DNA of 64,000 nucleotides, taken from positions 1,511,501 to 1,575,500 of the forward strand of contig NZ_CP011797.1 in the NCBI RefSeq assembly GCF_002795845.1, given 5' to 3'. Position 1 is the first letter of the stretch; each line of letters begins with the position of its first letter. The stretch is from Reinekea forsetii (GTDB lineage: Bacteria > Pseudomonadota > Gammaproteobacteria > Pseudomonadales > Natronospirillaceae). The notes below the pieces were generated by a model, which saw only the letters and a list, made by a program, of their open reading frames with translations, made no database searches and was not told where the DNA came from. Positions 16,730 to 25,643 of this stretch are shown piece by piece. A program made the position numbers and the translations under genes.

Positions 16730-18214
16730 CTAGATAGCCAGCGGGTGTTCGGCCCTTGGCGCATCGAGCAACAGGCGATAAAACTCCTGATACTGACAGG
16801 CCGATTTTTTCCAGCTAAAGCGCTTGGCCATGCCATTGCGCTGCAGTGCTTTCCACTGGGTTTGCTTGTGCTGATAGACATTGAGCATACGCAACACCTC
16901 CTCAAGCAAGGCCGCTTCCGACAACTCACTGAACATAAAGCCGGTCGCGCTCTTGAGATTGCGCTCCGACTTGCTCAGGCGGCACACCGAATCCTGCAAG
17001 CCGCCTACTTCGCGCACCAGTGGCACCGTGCCATAGCGCAGACTGTAAATTTGGTTTAGGCCACAGGGTTCAAAGATTGACGGCATCAGAAAGGCATCCG
17101 AACCCGCCTCGATGCGATGCGATAAGCCGGCATCATAGCCGTTGACGAAGCGGAAGCGATCGGGGAATTCCGCCTGAATCTGTTCAAGCTGTGCCACCAA
17201 GAGCGGATCGCCCGAGCCGAGCATGGCCACCTGGCAATTGTGGTTGGCCATGAGCTCTTTGAAGACCGGAATCAGGTACGTGATACCCTTTTGATCCACA
17301 AGGCGGCAGATGGTAGCCAAAAGAGGCACCTTGGCATCGATGCTTAAGCCCATCTCTCGTTGCAATCCGAGCTTACAACGCGCCTTGCCGCCATCGTCCG
17401 GCGTGGCAAACTGAGCCAGCAGCCATGGGTCCGTTTCCGGGTTCCACTGATCATAATCGCAGCCATTGAGGATGCCGACAATAGGCCGATGCAGATTGCG
17501 GAACTTGAAGTCAATACCATGGCCGCCGATGGGGGTGGTTAACTCTGCGGCATAGCCAGGACTGACGGTGGTTACGCCATCGGCAAAGCCCAGGGCACCC
17601 TTGAGCATATTGAGATGACCATTATCTTCGAAATCACTCGGGTTATAAAAGCGTTGGTCAATGCCAACCTGGGCCAGCCATTTCGGATCACAATGCATCT
17701 GGTAGGCGCCATTGTGAATCGATAAGACCGAGCGGGTGGCACTGAAGAAGGGATCGTGGCGATAATGCTCCTGTAAAAAGAAGCCTGCCAAGGACGACTG
17801 CCAGTCGTTGGCATGAACAATATCGGGCTGCCAGTTTTCCAGTTTACACCAGTCCAGCGCGGCCTTAGTCATCACGGTAAAGCGATAGGGATTGTCATAA
17901 AAGGCGTCGTGGCCGTCATCATAGATACCATTGCGGTCGAAGCTTGCCGGGTGATCGATGGCGATAATCGGCAGGTCTTCGTGCTCGCCGTAGCGAGCAT
18001 CGACCGTTTCGGTATTGAAATAACTGATCTTGGTGCTGAACTGCCGTTTGGGCCACTGCATCCAGATGTCGTTCAAAGACCGGTAGGCGGGCATCACTAT
18101 CCTGACGTCATGCCCCAATCTCTGCAGTTCTTTCGGTAAGGCGTAGGCGACATCCGCCAACCCGCCGGTCTTAACCAAGCCTTCCACTTCGGAGGCGATA
18201 AAAAGGATTTTCAT
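16730..18214 (-). CDS. glgA: glycogen synthase GlgA
   Basis: A GT5 enzyme of 494 residues that adds ADP-glucose to glycogen. It opens MKILFIASEVEGLVKTGGLADV, with the ADP-glucose-binding KTGGL at residues 15-19, and has a GT-B C-terminal half with FEPCGLNQIYSLRYGT. An upstream ATG in frame (18244) would add 10 residues foreign to the family, and the ATG at 18214 gives the exact conserved N-terminus. It starts 7 bases after glgC on the same strand. No branching enzyme or phosphorylase gene is near. Confidence 0.94.
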   Translation of the reverse strand: MKILFIASEVEGLVKTGGLADVAYALPKELQRLGHDVRIVMPAYRSLNDIWMQWPKRQFSTKISYFNTETVDARYGEHEDLPIIAIDHPASFDRNGIYDDGHDAFYDNPYRFTVMTKAALDWCKLENWQPDIVHANDWQSSLAGFFLQEHYRHDPFFSATRSVLSIHNGAYQMHCDPKWLAQVGIDQRFYNPSDFEDNGHLNMLKGALGFADGVTTVSPGYAAELTTPIGGHGIDFKFRNLHRPIVGILNGCDYDQWNPETDPWLLAQFATPDDGGKARCKLGLQREMGLSIDAKVPLLATICRLVDQKGITYLIPVFKELMANHNCQVAMLGSGDPLLVAQLEQIQAEFPDRFRFVNGYDAGLSHRIEAGSDAFLMPSIFEPCGLNQIYSLRYGTVPLVREVGGLQDSVCRLSKSERNLKSATGFMFSELSEAALLEEVLRMLNVYQHKQTQWKALQRNGMAKRFSWKKSACQYQEFYRLLLDAPRAEHPLAI

Positions 18215-18221
18215 TGTTGTC

Positions 18222-19460
18222 TCATTCAAACCCGACGCGGGCACCCTTGGGGATGACTACTATGCCGTTGGGGGATACATGGAAGCGTTCTCGATCCATG
18301 GCGGCATCTTCACCAATGATGGTGCCCGGTGCTAAGGTCACATTCTTATCGATAATGGCGTTTTTGATGCGACAGTCACGGCCGACATCGGTATTGCCCA
18401 GCAAGACGCTGTTTTCGATATGGGCGTGGCTGTGGGCATGGGTGTTGTAGCCCAAGATCGAATGCAACACGCTGCTGCCAGAGACGATCGAGCCGGCGGC
18501 GACAATGGAGTCAATCGCCTGGCCCCGGCGCTGGTCTGAGTTATGCACAAACTTAGCCGGCGGTACGGCGGGGTGATAACTGCGCATCGGCCAGTGGCGA
18601 TTATAGAGATCGATCGGGGGAATAATCTCCAGCAGATCCATATTGGCTTCATAGAGTGAGTCGATGGTGCCCACGTCACGCCAGTAACCGTTGGTGCCTT
18701 CCGGTTCGCCGCGGATGGAATTGGAGGAAAAGTCGTATACGTAGACATCTCCGGTAGGGAATAGGGCTGGGATAATGTTATGGCCGAAGTCGTGCAGCGA
18801 ATCGCGTTCTTCGGCATCGGCTTTGAGGCTCTCGACCAGTTGCTTGGCATCAAAAACGTAGTTGCCCATGGAGGCCAAGACAAAGTCGGGCCGGCCTGGA
18901 ATGGTCTTGGCATCGCTCGCAGCGGGCTTTTCTTGAAAGCCGACCATGCGAAAATCGGCGTCGACCTCAATCACTCCGAATTGGTCGGATTGTGCCAGGG
19001 GCACTGGAATGGCGGCCACCGTCAGTTTGGCGTGGTTAAAGCCACGATGAAATTCAATCATCTGGCGGATATCCATCTTGTAGATGTGATCGCCACCAAA
19101 GACACAGACCACTTCCGGATCCAGACCCTCGACTAGATTAATATTTTGATAGATCGCATCGGCCGTACCCTGATACCAGTGCTTACCCATCTGCATTTGC
19201 GCGGGAATAGTATCGATAAATCGGTTAGTCAGGCCGCTAATTTGCCAGCGACGGCTCATGTGTTTGTTGAGCGAGTGAGACTTAAATTGGGTTAGGACAA
19301 AAATCTGCAATAGGTCGGAGTTAACAAAGTTATTGAGTACAAAGTCGATAATCCGGTAGTTGCCGCCGAAGGGAACCGCGGGTTTGGCACGGACTGACGT
19401 CAAGGGCGCCAAGCGGGTACCTTCACCACCGGCCAGAACCATAGAGAGTATTCCTGACAT
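18222..19460 (-). CDS. glgC: glucose-1-phosphate adenylyltransferase GlgC
   Basis: A 412-residue nucleotidyltransferase that makes ADP-glucose for glycogen synthesis. It has GGEGTRLAPLTSVRAKPAVP and NYRIIDFVLNN at the N-terminus, the substrate motif around GTADAIYQN, and a C-terminal left-handed beta-helix with hexapeptide-like repeats. It is the first gene of a glgC-glgA pair. The ATG is preceded by AAGGATCCCTC on the minus strand, a fair ribosome site. Confidence 0.95.
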   Translation of the reverse strand: MSGILSMVLAGGEGTRLAPLTSVRAKPAVPFGGNYRIIDFVLNNFVNSDLLQIFVLTQFKSHSLNKHMSRRWQISGLTNRFIDTIPAQMQMGKHWYQGTADAIYQNINLVEGLDPEVVCVFGGDHIYKMDIRQMIEFHRGFNHAKLTVAAIPVPLAQSDQFGVIEVDADFRMVGFQEKPAASDAKTIPGRPDFVLASMGNYVFDAKQLVESLKADAEERDSLHDFGHNIIPALFPTGDVYVYDFSSNSIRGEPEGTNGYWRDVGTIDSLYEANMDLLEIIPPIDLYNRHWPMRSYHPAVPPAKFVHNSDQRRGQAIDSIVAAGSIVSGSSVLHSILGYNTHAHSHAHIENSVLLGNTDVGRDCRIKNAIIDKNVTLAPGTIIGEDAAMDRERFHVSPNGIVVIPKGARVGFE

Positions 19461-19526
19461 GAGGGATCCTTTTAGTCGTTTTTAGTCGATGATCTAGCTG
19501 CAGTGCGCCGCGACCGCTTGTTGTTA

Positions 19527-19718
19527 TTAGCCGAACGCAGTTTGTACTCTAATATTAGACGATCTAAATGACTCTATACCCAGATCAGTCGGATTTATAC
19601 TGTTTTCACTAAAAAACACCGGTGAATCCCACGGCTCATCTCGGTTGAGGTCATACCAAACCAAGCCATATATAATTATGGCGGCAAACACTAAAAAGAT
19701 AATAAGACGAATATACAT
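19527..19718 (-). CDS. possible small membrane protein
   Basis: Sixty-three codons starting MYIRLIIFLVFAAIIIYGLVW, a single clear membrane helix, followed by a short acidic tail. The longer frame to 19769 has a less likely start. There is a weak GGAG-like site upstream. I recognise no family and the call rests only on the helix. Confidence 0.3.
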   Translation of the reverse strand: MYIRLIIFLVFAAIIIYGLVWYDLNRDEPWDSPVFFSENSINPTDLGIESFRSSNIRVQTAFG

Positions 19719-19920
19719 AAGATTCGGGCCAACTCCGCTGAGAAATTTGCGACTTGACCAAGGATACAATTCCCCAGTGCGTATGGATAGTGTCGACTAG
19801 GGGTAAACAGAGCCCAAACTGGCGATTCGGGTGCAAAATAGCGAACGAAATTGCCGAACCGGTGAGCGCTTCTGGTATTATATCGACTCAACCTGTAGTG
19901 CAACCTTAGGAGTCTCGCTA

Positions 19921-20367
19921 ATGCCCCGTTGTCATAAACCGGCTTTGATATTGGCAATCTCTGTTGCTTGTCTGGGATTGGTTCAGGCAGAGAGCCTATA
20001 TCGGATCGATGCCGCCGAACTGGTGGGTACCACTCTATTCGATCAAGAATTGCTTGAAAGTGGCCTGGTCACGGTCAAACCGACGGTAGCTGCGGACAGT
20101 GGCGGTGATCTCAGAGTGCTGGAGCAATGCCTGTGGTCGGTCGGGATCGACTTGAGTCAGCAGCCGGTGATTTTGACACCGGGTAAGATGGTCTGTGTGG
20201 GTCCGGCGCAAGAAGTGCTTGAAACCATACCCTCCGGTACGATCGAGTCAACCGGTACCTGCCGCGAAGATAATTGCCTGCCCTTTGCTGTGGCCGGCGG
20301 CACAACCTTTGTCATGCAACTGAATGCCCCACTCAGTTTCGATCTGCAACCGCGTAACGAACGCTAA
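19921..20367 (+). CDS. secreted protein of unknown function
   Basis: A 148-residue product. The ATG at 19921 follows TAGGAGT by 7 bases and opens a signal peptide (MPRCHKPALILAISVACL, cleavage near VQA|ES). The frame is open upstream to 19831, but that part would bury the signal peptide. The mature part has four cysteines and no recognised domain. It is convergent with the gene at 20437. Confidence 0.6.
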   Translation: MPRCHKPALILAISVACLGLVQAESLYRIDAAELVGTTLFDQELLESGLVTVKPTVAADSGGDLRVLEQCLWSVGIDLSQQPVILTPGKMVCVGPAQEVLETIPSGTIESTGTCREDNCLPFAVAGGTTFVMQLNAPLSFDLQPRNER

Positions 20368-20436
20368 TAGAGCGCAATGAGTTGGGCGCGGCCCATATGG
20401 GTGCCGCAGCAACCCACCAAACTGTTCAAGCCCAGG

Positions 20437-21213
20437 CTAAATGCGCTTTTTCTTCCAGCTGTTCTCTTCGTCTTCAACCGCCGCTAATTCTTCATCGAGC
20501 TTGGCCTGGGCTGCTTCTCGTTCGGCATCGCGCAGGAGGTTCCACTCATCAACCTGCTCGGTCAACTCCGATTGAATCTTGAAACTTTCCGCTTTGAACT
20601 CGTTTGCAAAGGGTGAGGTTTTTATCGCATCGAGTGCTTTTTGGAACGCGTGAGTGGTCTGGCGGTATTTTTTTTTCTTGCGAAATTCTCGAGCCGTCAG
20701 GGTGAAAAAATCCGCCGCGGTTTCAACCAATTTGAGGGCCACCTGTTTTAGCAGGTTTTCAGCATAAGCTTTCTCGAGTCGACCGGTGACAAAATTATTA
20801 CGAATAAACTGGTGCAGAGACTTCAGTAGGCTGCGGTAAATACTGGCCTGGTCTACTGACATTAGGATATGGATGGGTTCTGGCGGATCCAGTTTGACTT
20901 TCTCCCGTTCAGCCTTGAACTGCTCATAGTCTTCTCGGATGAACCTGCTACGATCGGGTGCTAGTTCGGCATGGCTCTTTAGGTTTTGCAGCACGGCCTG
21001 ATAGAGGAAATCTCGTAATTCCATGGATAAATAGTTGGCTGGCAGCGAGCGCAGTAAATTCTGCACCTGACGCTGCTGCAGAGTAAGCTTCTTGATCTTA
21101 TCGTTGCGGGCTACAAGGGCCTTGTGGCGTGACTGAGACACCAACATTCCGACCAGGACGAAGATTACGACCGCTACGGCCGTGAGAGTGAATATTAGAT
21201 TGTCATTATCCAT
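20437..21213 (-). CDS. membrane-anchored helical protein of unknown function
   Basis: A 258-residue protein with one N-terminal membrane helix (about 6-26) and a long, charged, mostly helical cytoplasmic part, including coiled-coil-like stretches at about 30-60 and 215-250. It ends in a basic KKKR tail. This shape resembles uncharacterised gammaproteobacterial inner-membrane proteins. No catalytic motif is seen. Confidence 0.7.
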   Translation of the reverse strand: MDNDNLIFTLTAVAVVIFVLVGMLVSQSRHKALVARNDKIKKLTLQQRQVQNLLRSLPANYLSMELRDFLYQAVLQNLKSHAELAPDRSRFIREDYEQFKAEREKVKLDPPEPIHILMSVDQASIYRSLLKSLHQFIRNNFVTGRLEKAYAENLLKQVALKLVETAADFFTLTAREFRKKKKYRQTTHAFQKALDAIKTSPFANEFKAESFKIQSELTEQVDEWNLLRDAEREAAQAKLDEELAAVEDEENSWKKKRI

Positions 21214-21438
21214 AGTGCCGGTCTTCTCGGTTGGTTCTGGTCTAAAGATGACCGATCGTCTCTGTGGCTAAGGACGGCGGTTACCTAAAAAGGAACGGTG
21301 AAACTATTGTAACGGCCGATGCGGCGAAAAGTGAACCCCTGATTGCGTTCATATTGATCAATACGTCGGTCTGACGCGGGCGCATGCATTGTTGTAGCAG
21401 CCCTTGGCAGGGCTGAGGTCTCTGAGGAGGGGTGTTAA

Positions 21439-21975
21439 TTAGAGCCTGATATGATCATTGAGCACCGACGGGTTGGTCGTGCTTGATGCCTGCTGCAGGT
21501 AGTGTTTCAGGGTGTGTTCTACGGTGCGAAACGCCAATCGATCCCAGGGGATCTCATCGCGGCTAAACAATTGCACCGTATGGCTTTCCGGCGTCGTGGC
21601 AAAGCTGAAATCGGGCATGTCGACCAGGTAGAAAAGGTGCACCTGGTCATAAGCCGGCAAGCTGATCACACTCAATAGCCGTGGATTGATGGCGCTGACC
21701 CGGGCCTCTTCGTAGGTTTCGCGCAACGCCCCGGCGAGTGTGGTTTCACCATTTTCCATAAAGCCACCCGGCAGGGTCCAGTAGTCTTTACGCGGCTCGA
21801 TATTGCGGCAACAGAGCAACACCCGGCCATCGGGCGCGACAGGCAAGGTGCCGGTAATCAGGCGAGGGTTTTGGTAATGGACGGTTGCGCATTGGCTGCA
21901 CACGTAACGCAGCCGATTGTCATCCTCGGGTATGCGGTGATCGACGGCGTGACCGCAATCTGGACAGAAATTCAT
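21439..21975 (-). CDS. Nudix hydrolase with N-terminal zinc ribbon
   Basis: A 178-residue protein. It opens with a zinc ribbon (CPDCGH...CSQC) and continues with a Nudix box centred on RETYEEA, with GGFMENGE before it. The ribbon-Nudix arrangement is typical of NudC/ADP-ribose pyrophosphatase-like enzymes that hydrolyse nucleoside diphosphates linked to another group. A longer frame (to 22077) exists, but the ATG at 21975 matches the family start. Divergent from the Nudix gene at 22173. Confidence 0.88.
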   Translation of the reverse strand: MNFCPDCGHAVDHRIPEDDNRLRYVCSQCATVHYQNPRLITGTLPVAPDGRVLLCCRNIEPRKDYWTLPGGFMENGETTLAGALRETYEEARVSAINPRLLSVISLPAYDQVHLFYLVDMPDFSFATTPESHTVQLFSRDEIPWDRLAFRTVEHTLKHYLQQASSTTNPSVLNDHIRL

Positions 21976-22172
21976 GACTTCCTCGGATTGACAGAACTTT
22001 AGCCAAGGGTAGCAATAAAGCCAGCGCCTTGATAGCGTTGGCCGAGCACGCCTTGCTGTGGCGGCCCAGTTAGCCAAGCATGGCGCCGCAAAAGAGCGTT
22101 AACAATAGCCAGAATGCCGACCGATAGTCGCTAAAAACCATGTGCAGCGCGTTTTTTTGTGCCATTCTTAGG

Positions 22173-22790
22173 GCTATGAATATGCCGCTCAAATTCGACC
22201 AGCGCCTAAAGCAGGGTTTTGCTGACTACCAGCCACACACCTTTAGCTCAGACGGGCTGCAAGCCGCCGTGTTGGTGCCCTTGATTCTGTACCCGGAACC
22301 CTCAGTCTTGTTAACGGTGCGCGCTGCACACCTCAATAGCCATCCGGGCGAAGTGTCGTTTCCCGGCGGTATGGTCGAGGCCATCGATCGCTCGCTGGCG
22401 CACACGGCCTTGCGGGAAACCTTCGAAGAGATCGGGCTTGAACCGGCCCGCTTTGAGGTCATCGGTGCCTTATCGACTACCCTGTCCAAGAACGGCGTTT
22501 TGGTGCACCCGTTTGTCGGTCTGGCCGAATCGGCCGACGGCGCCCAGCCCAGCCCAGATGAAATAGCGGAAATATTTACCGTACCCTGGTCTTTTTTTGC
22601 CAGCCAGGCGCCCCAGATGCAGGTCACCCACCGGCACGGTATTGAAATTCAAATCCCGCACTTTCACTATCAGGGCAAGCATATCTGGGGTTTAACGGCG
22701 ATGATTTTACTCGAATTGATCAATCTGCTCGAAGGCAGCCAGTGGCCAACGCCCGACTTTGCCAGCGCCAATGTGCCGGTTATTGGCTAA
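22173..22790 (+). CDS. Nudix hydrolase, CoA pyrophosphatase (NudL-like)
   Basis: About 205 residues. The UPF0035 segment (LLTVRAAHLNSHPGEVSFPGG) precedes a Nudix box with RETFEEIGL, the combination that marks the CoA/acyl-CoA diphosphatase group (NudL, PCD1). The product cleaves CoA to 3',5'-ADP and phosphopantetheine. An in-frame ATG at 22140 would add residues unlike the family; 22173 or 22179 is the likely start. It stands back to back with another Nudix gene. Confidence 0.88.
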   Translation, partial: AMNMPLKFDQRLKQGFADYQPHTFSSDGLQAAVLVPLILYPEPSVLLTVRAAHLNSHPGEVSFPGGMVEAIDRSLAHTALRETFEEIGLEPARFEVIGALSTTLSKNGVLVHPFVGLAESADGAQPSPDEIAEIFTVPWSFFASQAPQMQVTHRHGIEIQIPHFHYQGKHIWGLTAMILLELINLLEGSQWPTPDFASANVPVIG

Positions 22791-22813
22791 CATGGCTGCA
22801 CCCAGAGCAGCCT

Positions 22814-22903
22814 GATGGGTAATGGGTAATGGTTAATGGTTAATGGTTAATGGGTAATGGGTATTGGGGAATGGTTAATAGTTAATAGTTAATGGTTAAT
22901 GGA
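22814..22903. repeat. heptamer tandem array, TAATGGK/TAATAGT units
   Basis: About twelve 7-bp units such as GGTTAAT and GGGTAAT run head to tail over about 90 bases, with a few variants (GGGTATT, AGTTAAT). The units are too short and there are no spacers, so it is not a CRISPR. The array lies between the Nudix gene and the DUF4062 gene, 70 bases before the start of the latter, and may change copy number by slippage. Confidence 0.9.
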
Positions 22904-22974
22904 TGTTGGCCCAGCCCGCCCCGCTGTCGGCCACCGACCGGGGCCTATACCGGATAAGGACCGCGTACTTGTAA

Positions 22975-23955
22975 ATGTCAGAAAGACGAATGATGGTACT
23001 GGTGGCCGCGTTAGAGCGGCACCAGGACAGCGAACGAAAAGTGGTCCAAGAAGCCATTGTCGGGCAGGGCGCTGTCCCGGTCGGCTTGGCCTATCCTGCT
23101 ATCCCCGCCAATTACATTCATAAACTCAATCTGCACGCGATGGCCGACGCCGATTACGTTTTGCTGCTGATCGGCACCGAATACGGCCCGCTAACCGAAC
23201 GCGGCGTTGGCTTTATTCATACCCTCTATAATACCGCCCAAGCCACCCGCAAACCGGTTCTGAGCCTAATTTACCGCGGCGAGCGCAGCAGCAGGGATCC
23301 GTTTGAACAGAAGCGGCTCGATGGGCTGATCAGCTCGCTCACCAGTGGCCTAATCTATTACTGGCACGACGCCGACAGTCTGCGCGATGCCGTCGAACTG
23401 GGACTGGAGCAGCTGTTTGAAACCTACCCCTCTTTGGGCTGGCTCAAGGCCGATCTTCAGCCGCTGCTGAAGGCCATTAACCCTCAAGAAGATCATCTGG
23501 TCCGGCAATTACGTAACCAAATCCGTCAACTGGAGCACAGGCTCAAAGTGTTGGCCAGCCAGGATGACGGGTCCGCGCTCAGCTTTGCTGCGGACCATCG
23601 GCCCTGGCGGGTCGCTTACCAATGTAATGCCTTCCGAGAGGGCCGACTCAAACCCTTTGACGGGGTCTTGGCTATGGATTTAGCAGAGGTCTTTCAATGG
23701 ACCTCGGCCACCCTGTTGTCACCGACCAGTGAGACGCGCTTGCGCGCTCTGGTCGCCAGCCGATTGCATGAGCGAGTGCTGCATCAGGCCAAACGCGCCT
23801 GGAGTGGTAGCCATGCCGTGTCCGATATCCGCATCGATCAGGCCTCGTTTGACGAATTGAAAACGCGCTTGCGGGCCTTGGGGCTGATCAGTTTCGACCA
23901 CCACGGTCGCTGGCAATTGACCGACAATGGCGAGCTGATCGCGCTGCAACGCTAG
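22975..23955 (+). CDS. DUF4062 protein with C-terminal winged-helix-like part
   Basis: A 326-residue protein. Residues 1 to about 150 fit DUF4062: MVLVAALERHQDSERKVVQEAI, then VPVGLAY, then DADYVLLLIGTEYGPLTERG and PVLSLIYRG, a Rossmann-like fold close to TIR/STIR domains. A short coiled coil (about 175-205) follows, and the last 120 residues have a winged-helix-like shape (LKTRLRALGLISFDHHGRWQLTDNGELI). DUF4062 proteins are common in anti-phage and signalling proteins, but the substrate here is unknown. The heptamer array sits just upstream. Confidence 0.75.
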   Translation: MSERRMMVLVAALERHQDSERKVVQEAIVGQGAVPVGLAYPAIPANYIHKLNLHAMADADYVLLLIGTEYGPLTERGVGFIHTLYNTAQATRKPVLSLIYRGERSSRDPFEQKRLDGLISSLTSGLIYYWHDADSLRDAVELGLEQLFETYPSLGWLKADLQPLLKAINPQEDHLVRQLRNQIRQLEHRLKVLASQDDGSALSFAADHRPWRVAYQCNAFREGRLKPFDGVLAMDLAEVFQWTSATLLSPTSETRLRALVASRLHERVLHQAKRAWSGSHAVSDIRIDQASFDELKTRLRALGLISFDHHGRWQLTDNGELIALQR

Positions 23956-23992
23956 GGCTAGCGGCGCAGGTCGGCGCGCCAACGCCGGCCTA

Positions 23993-24988
23993 TCATCGGG
24001 TCTCGACAAAGGCCAGGCTCAGCGCCCCCAAACCGAGTTGCAGCGCACTGGATAGCGCCATCATCGAGTAGAGCAGGGTGCCGCCCTGCTGGCGAATCTG
24101 CCGGTGCATGGCAGTGAACATTGGCTGCTCGCGCAGGTGCGCCAGGTCGCCGGCATAGCTAAGATTAACCAAGGGTTTGCTCAGCCGGGCGCGCATCAGG
24201 CGGTCATGGGCGAAGGCCAAGAAATCATTTTCGAAATTGGCGTTAGCACGCGACTGAACCCAGTGGGCCCCGTCGCTATCAAGTTGAAAGATCGGCCGGC
24301 GAGCCGTTAGTTTGAGTTGTTGCCGACGCAACCAGCCAAGCTGGTAGGGCGGTTTGCGCAGCATGGCAGTGTCAAAAGCCCGTTGGCCGGGCTGCACAAA
24401 GGTGGTTAACGAGACTTTAAAGCCATCGAGCGACTGTTTCAGTTGGTCTACGCTGTAGCCCTTACGGCCGAGCAGGCGCAACGCCTGGTGCAGAACCAGG
24501 CCATAGCCGGCATAACCACTTTGGCTGTCGAGTACCCGGACCCTAAAGGGCCGAACCAGGCGGGCGGCTTGGCGCAAGGCATCAATCTGGGGCTGCGTTT
24601 GGGTCAGGGTTGCTCGCACGCTGGGCAAACTGAGACTGAGCGAAGGGTGGGGCGTCACTATTAACAGTTGGTCGTATTGGTAGGGCAAGTTGGCCGTCAG
24701 GGCATCCGCTGGGCCATTGCTGTTAATCCCAGGGTAGAAAGGGCCGTTATGGTTAGAGTCAGGGTTAAGGTTTTGCGCAGCGATATGCGGGTCATAAGGG
24801 CGCTCGACTTTGGCCCGCTGCTTGGCCGAGGTGGGCCGGTAAAAAGCTTTGCTGGCGGCCACGTCGCGCTTATCGACCAGGGTCTGGTTATTCAGCATCA
24901 GGCTGTTGGGCACTAGCGTGACCTGGCAACTCTGATACCAGGGCGTTGGTAAATCACAGCTTGGGTCCACTAAGATTCCAACAGTCAT
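23993..24988 (-). CDS. DegV-family protein (divergent)
   Basis: A 331-residue protein opening with TVGILVDPSCDLPTPWYQ, the DegV start in which DSSADL has become DPSCDL. The fatty-acid-binding DegV fold is supported by the phosphate-motif-like LIVTPHPSLSLS and by the C-terminal SYAGDLAHL. It is longer than usual because of an Asn/Gly-rich insert near residues 72-95. It starts 6 bases after the end of nth on the same strand, so it may end the rnf-nth operon. Confidence 0.65.
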   Translation of the reverse strand: MTVGILVDPSCDLPTPWYQSCQVTLVPNSLMLNNQTLVDKRDVAASKAFYRPTSAKQRAKVERPYDPHIAAQNLNPDSNHNGPFYPGINSNGPADALTANLPYQYDQLLIVTPHPSLSLSLPSVRATLTQTQPQIDALRQAARLVRPFRVRVLDSQSGYAGYGLVLHQALRLLGRKGYSVDQLKQSLDGFKVSLTTFVQPGQRAFDTAMLRKPPYQLGWLRRQQLKLTARRPIFQLDSDGAHWVQSRANANFENDFLAFAHDRLMRARLSKPLVNLSYAGDLAHLREQPMFTAMHRQIRQQGGTLLYSMMALSSALQLGLGALSLAFVETR

Positions 24989-24994
24989 TGGCTA

Positions 24995-25630
24995 TTAGTC
25001 CACGGTTTTCTCACGGAACTCACACAGGTCTTCGATCAAACAGCTACCACATTTAGGCTTACGAGCGGTGCAGGTGTAGCGGCCATGGAGGATCAACCAA
25101 TGGTGCGCGTCGAACAAAAACTCCTTGGGCACTAGGCGCATCAACCGATGCTCGACCTCGAGCACATTCTTACCCGGCGCGATGCCGGTGCGATTGCTAA
25201 CCCGATAAATATGCGTGTCCACCGCCATGGTGGCGTGGCCAAAGGCGGTATTGAGCACGACATTGGCGGTCTTGCGGCCCACGCCGGGCAGGGCTTCAAG
25301 CGCCGCTCGATCGTCAGGTACCTCGGATTGATGGTCGCGGATCAACAGCTCACACAGGCGGATGACATTCCTAGCCTTGGTATTGAATAGGCCGATGGTC
25401 TTGATATAGGCCGATAGGCCCTCGACGCCCAAGGCGGCGATGGTCTCCGGCCGGTTGGCGACCGGAAAGAGCAATGCCATGGCCTTGTTGACACTCTTGT
25501 CGGTGGCCTGTGCCGACAAGACCACGGCGACTAAGAGCTCAAAGGGCGAGCTGTAATTGAGCTCGGTTTTCGGCTCCGGATTGGCGGCGCGTAAGCGGTT
25601 AAAGATTTCGCTGCGCAGGCTGCGATTCAT
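24995..25630 (-). CDS. nth: endonuclease III (base-excision DNA glycosylase)
   Basis: A 211-residue enzyme with the helix-hairpin-helix LPGVGRKTANVVL that carries the catalytic Lys, the catalytic Asp in AVDTHIYRV, and a C-terminal [4Fe-4S] loop C-x6-C-x2-C-x5-C (CTARKPKCGSCLIEDLC). It removes oxidised pyrimidines from DNA. The ATG at 25630 (MNRSLRSEIFN) fits the family; the frame extends upstream to 25729 without homology. It follows rnfE by 13 bases, the order known in E. coli and many relatives. Confidence 0.95.
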   Translation of the reverse strand: MNRSLRSEIFNRLRAANPEPKTELNYSSPFELLVAVVLSAQATDKSVNKAMALLFPVANRPETIAALGVEGLSAYIKTIGLFNTKARNVIRLCELLIRDHQSEVPDDRAALEALPGVGRKTANVVLNTAFGHATMAVDTHIYRVSNRTGIAPGKNVLEVEHRLMRLVPKEFLFDAHHWLILHGRYTCTARKPKCGSCLIEDLCEFREKTVD

Positions 25631-25643
25631 GCTGGAATCCCCC

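Noticed and set aside
22814-22903. CRISPR array
   Set aside because: Units are 7 bp, contiguous and without spacers; no cas genes are near.
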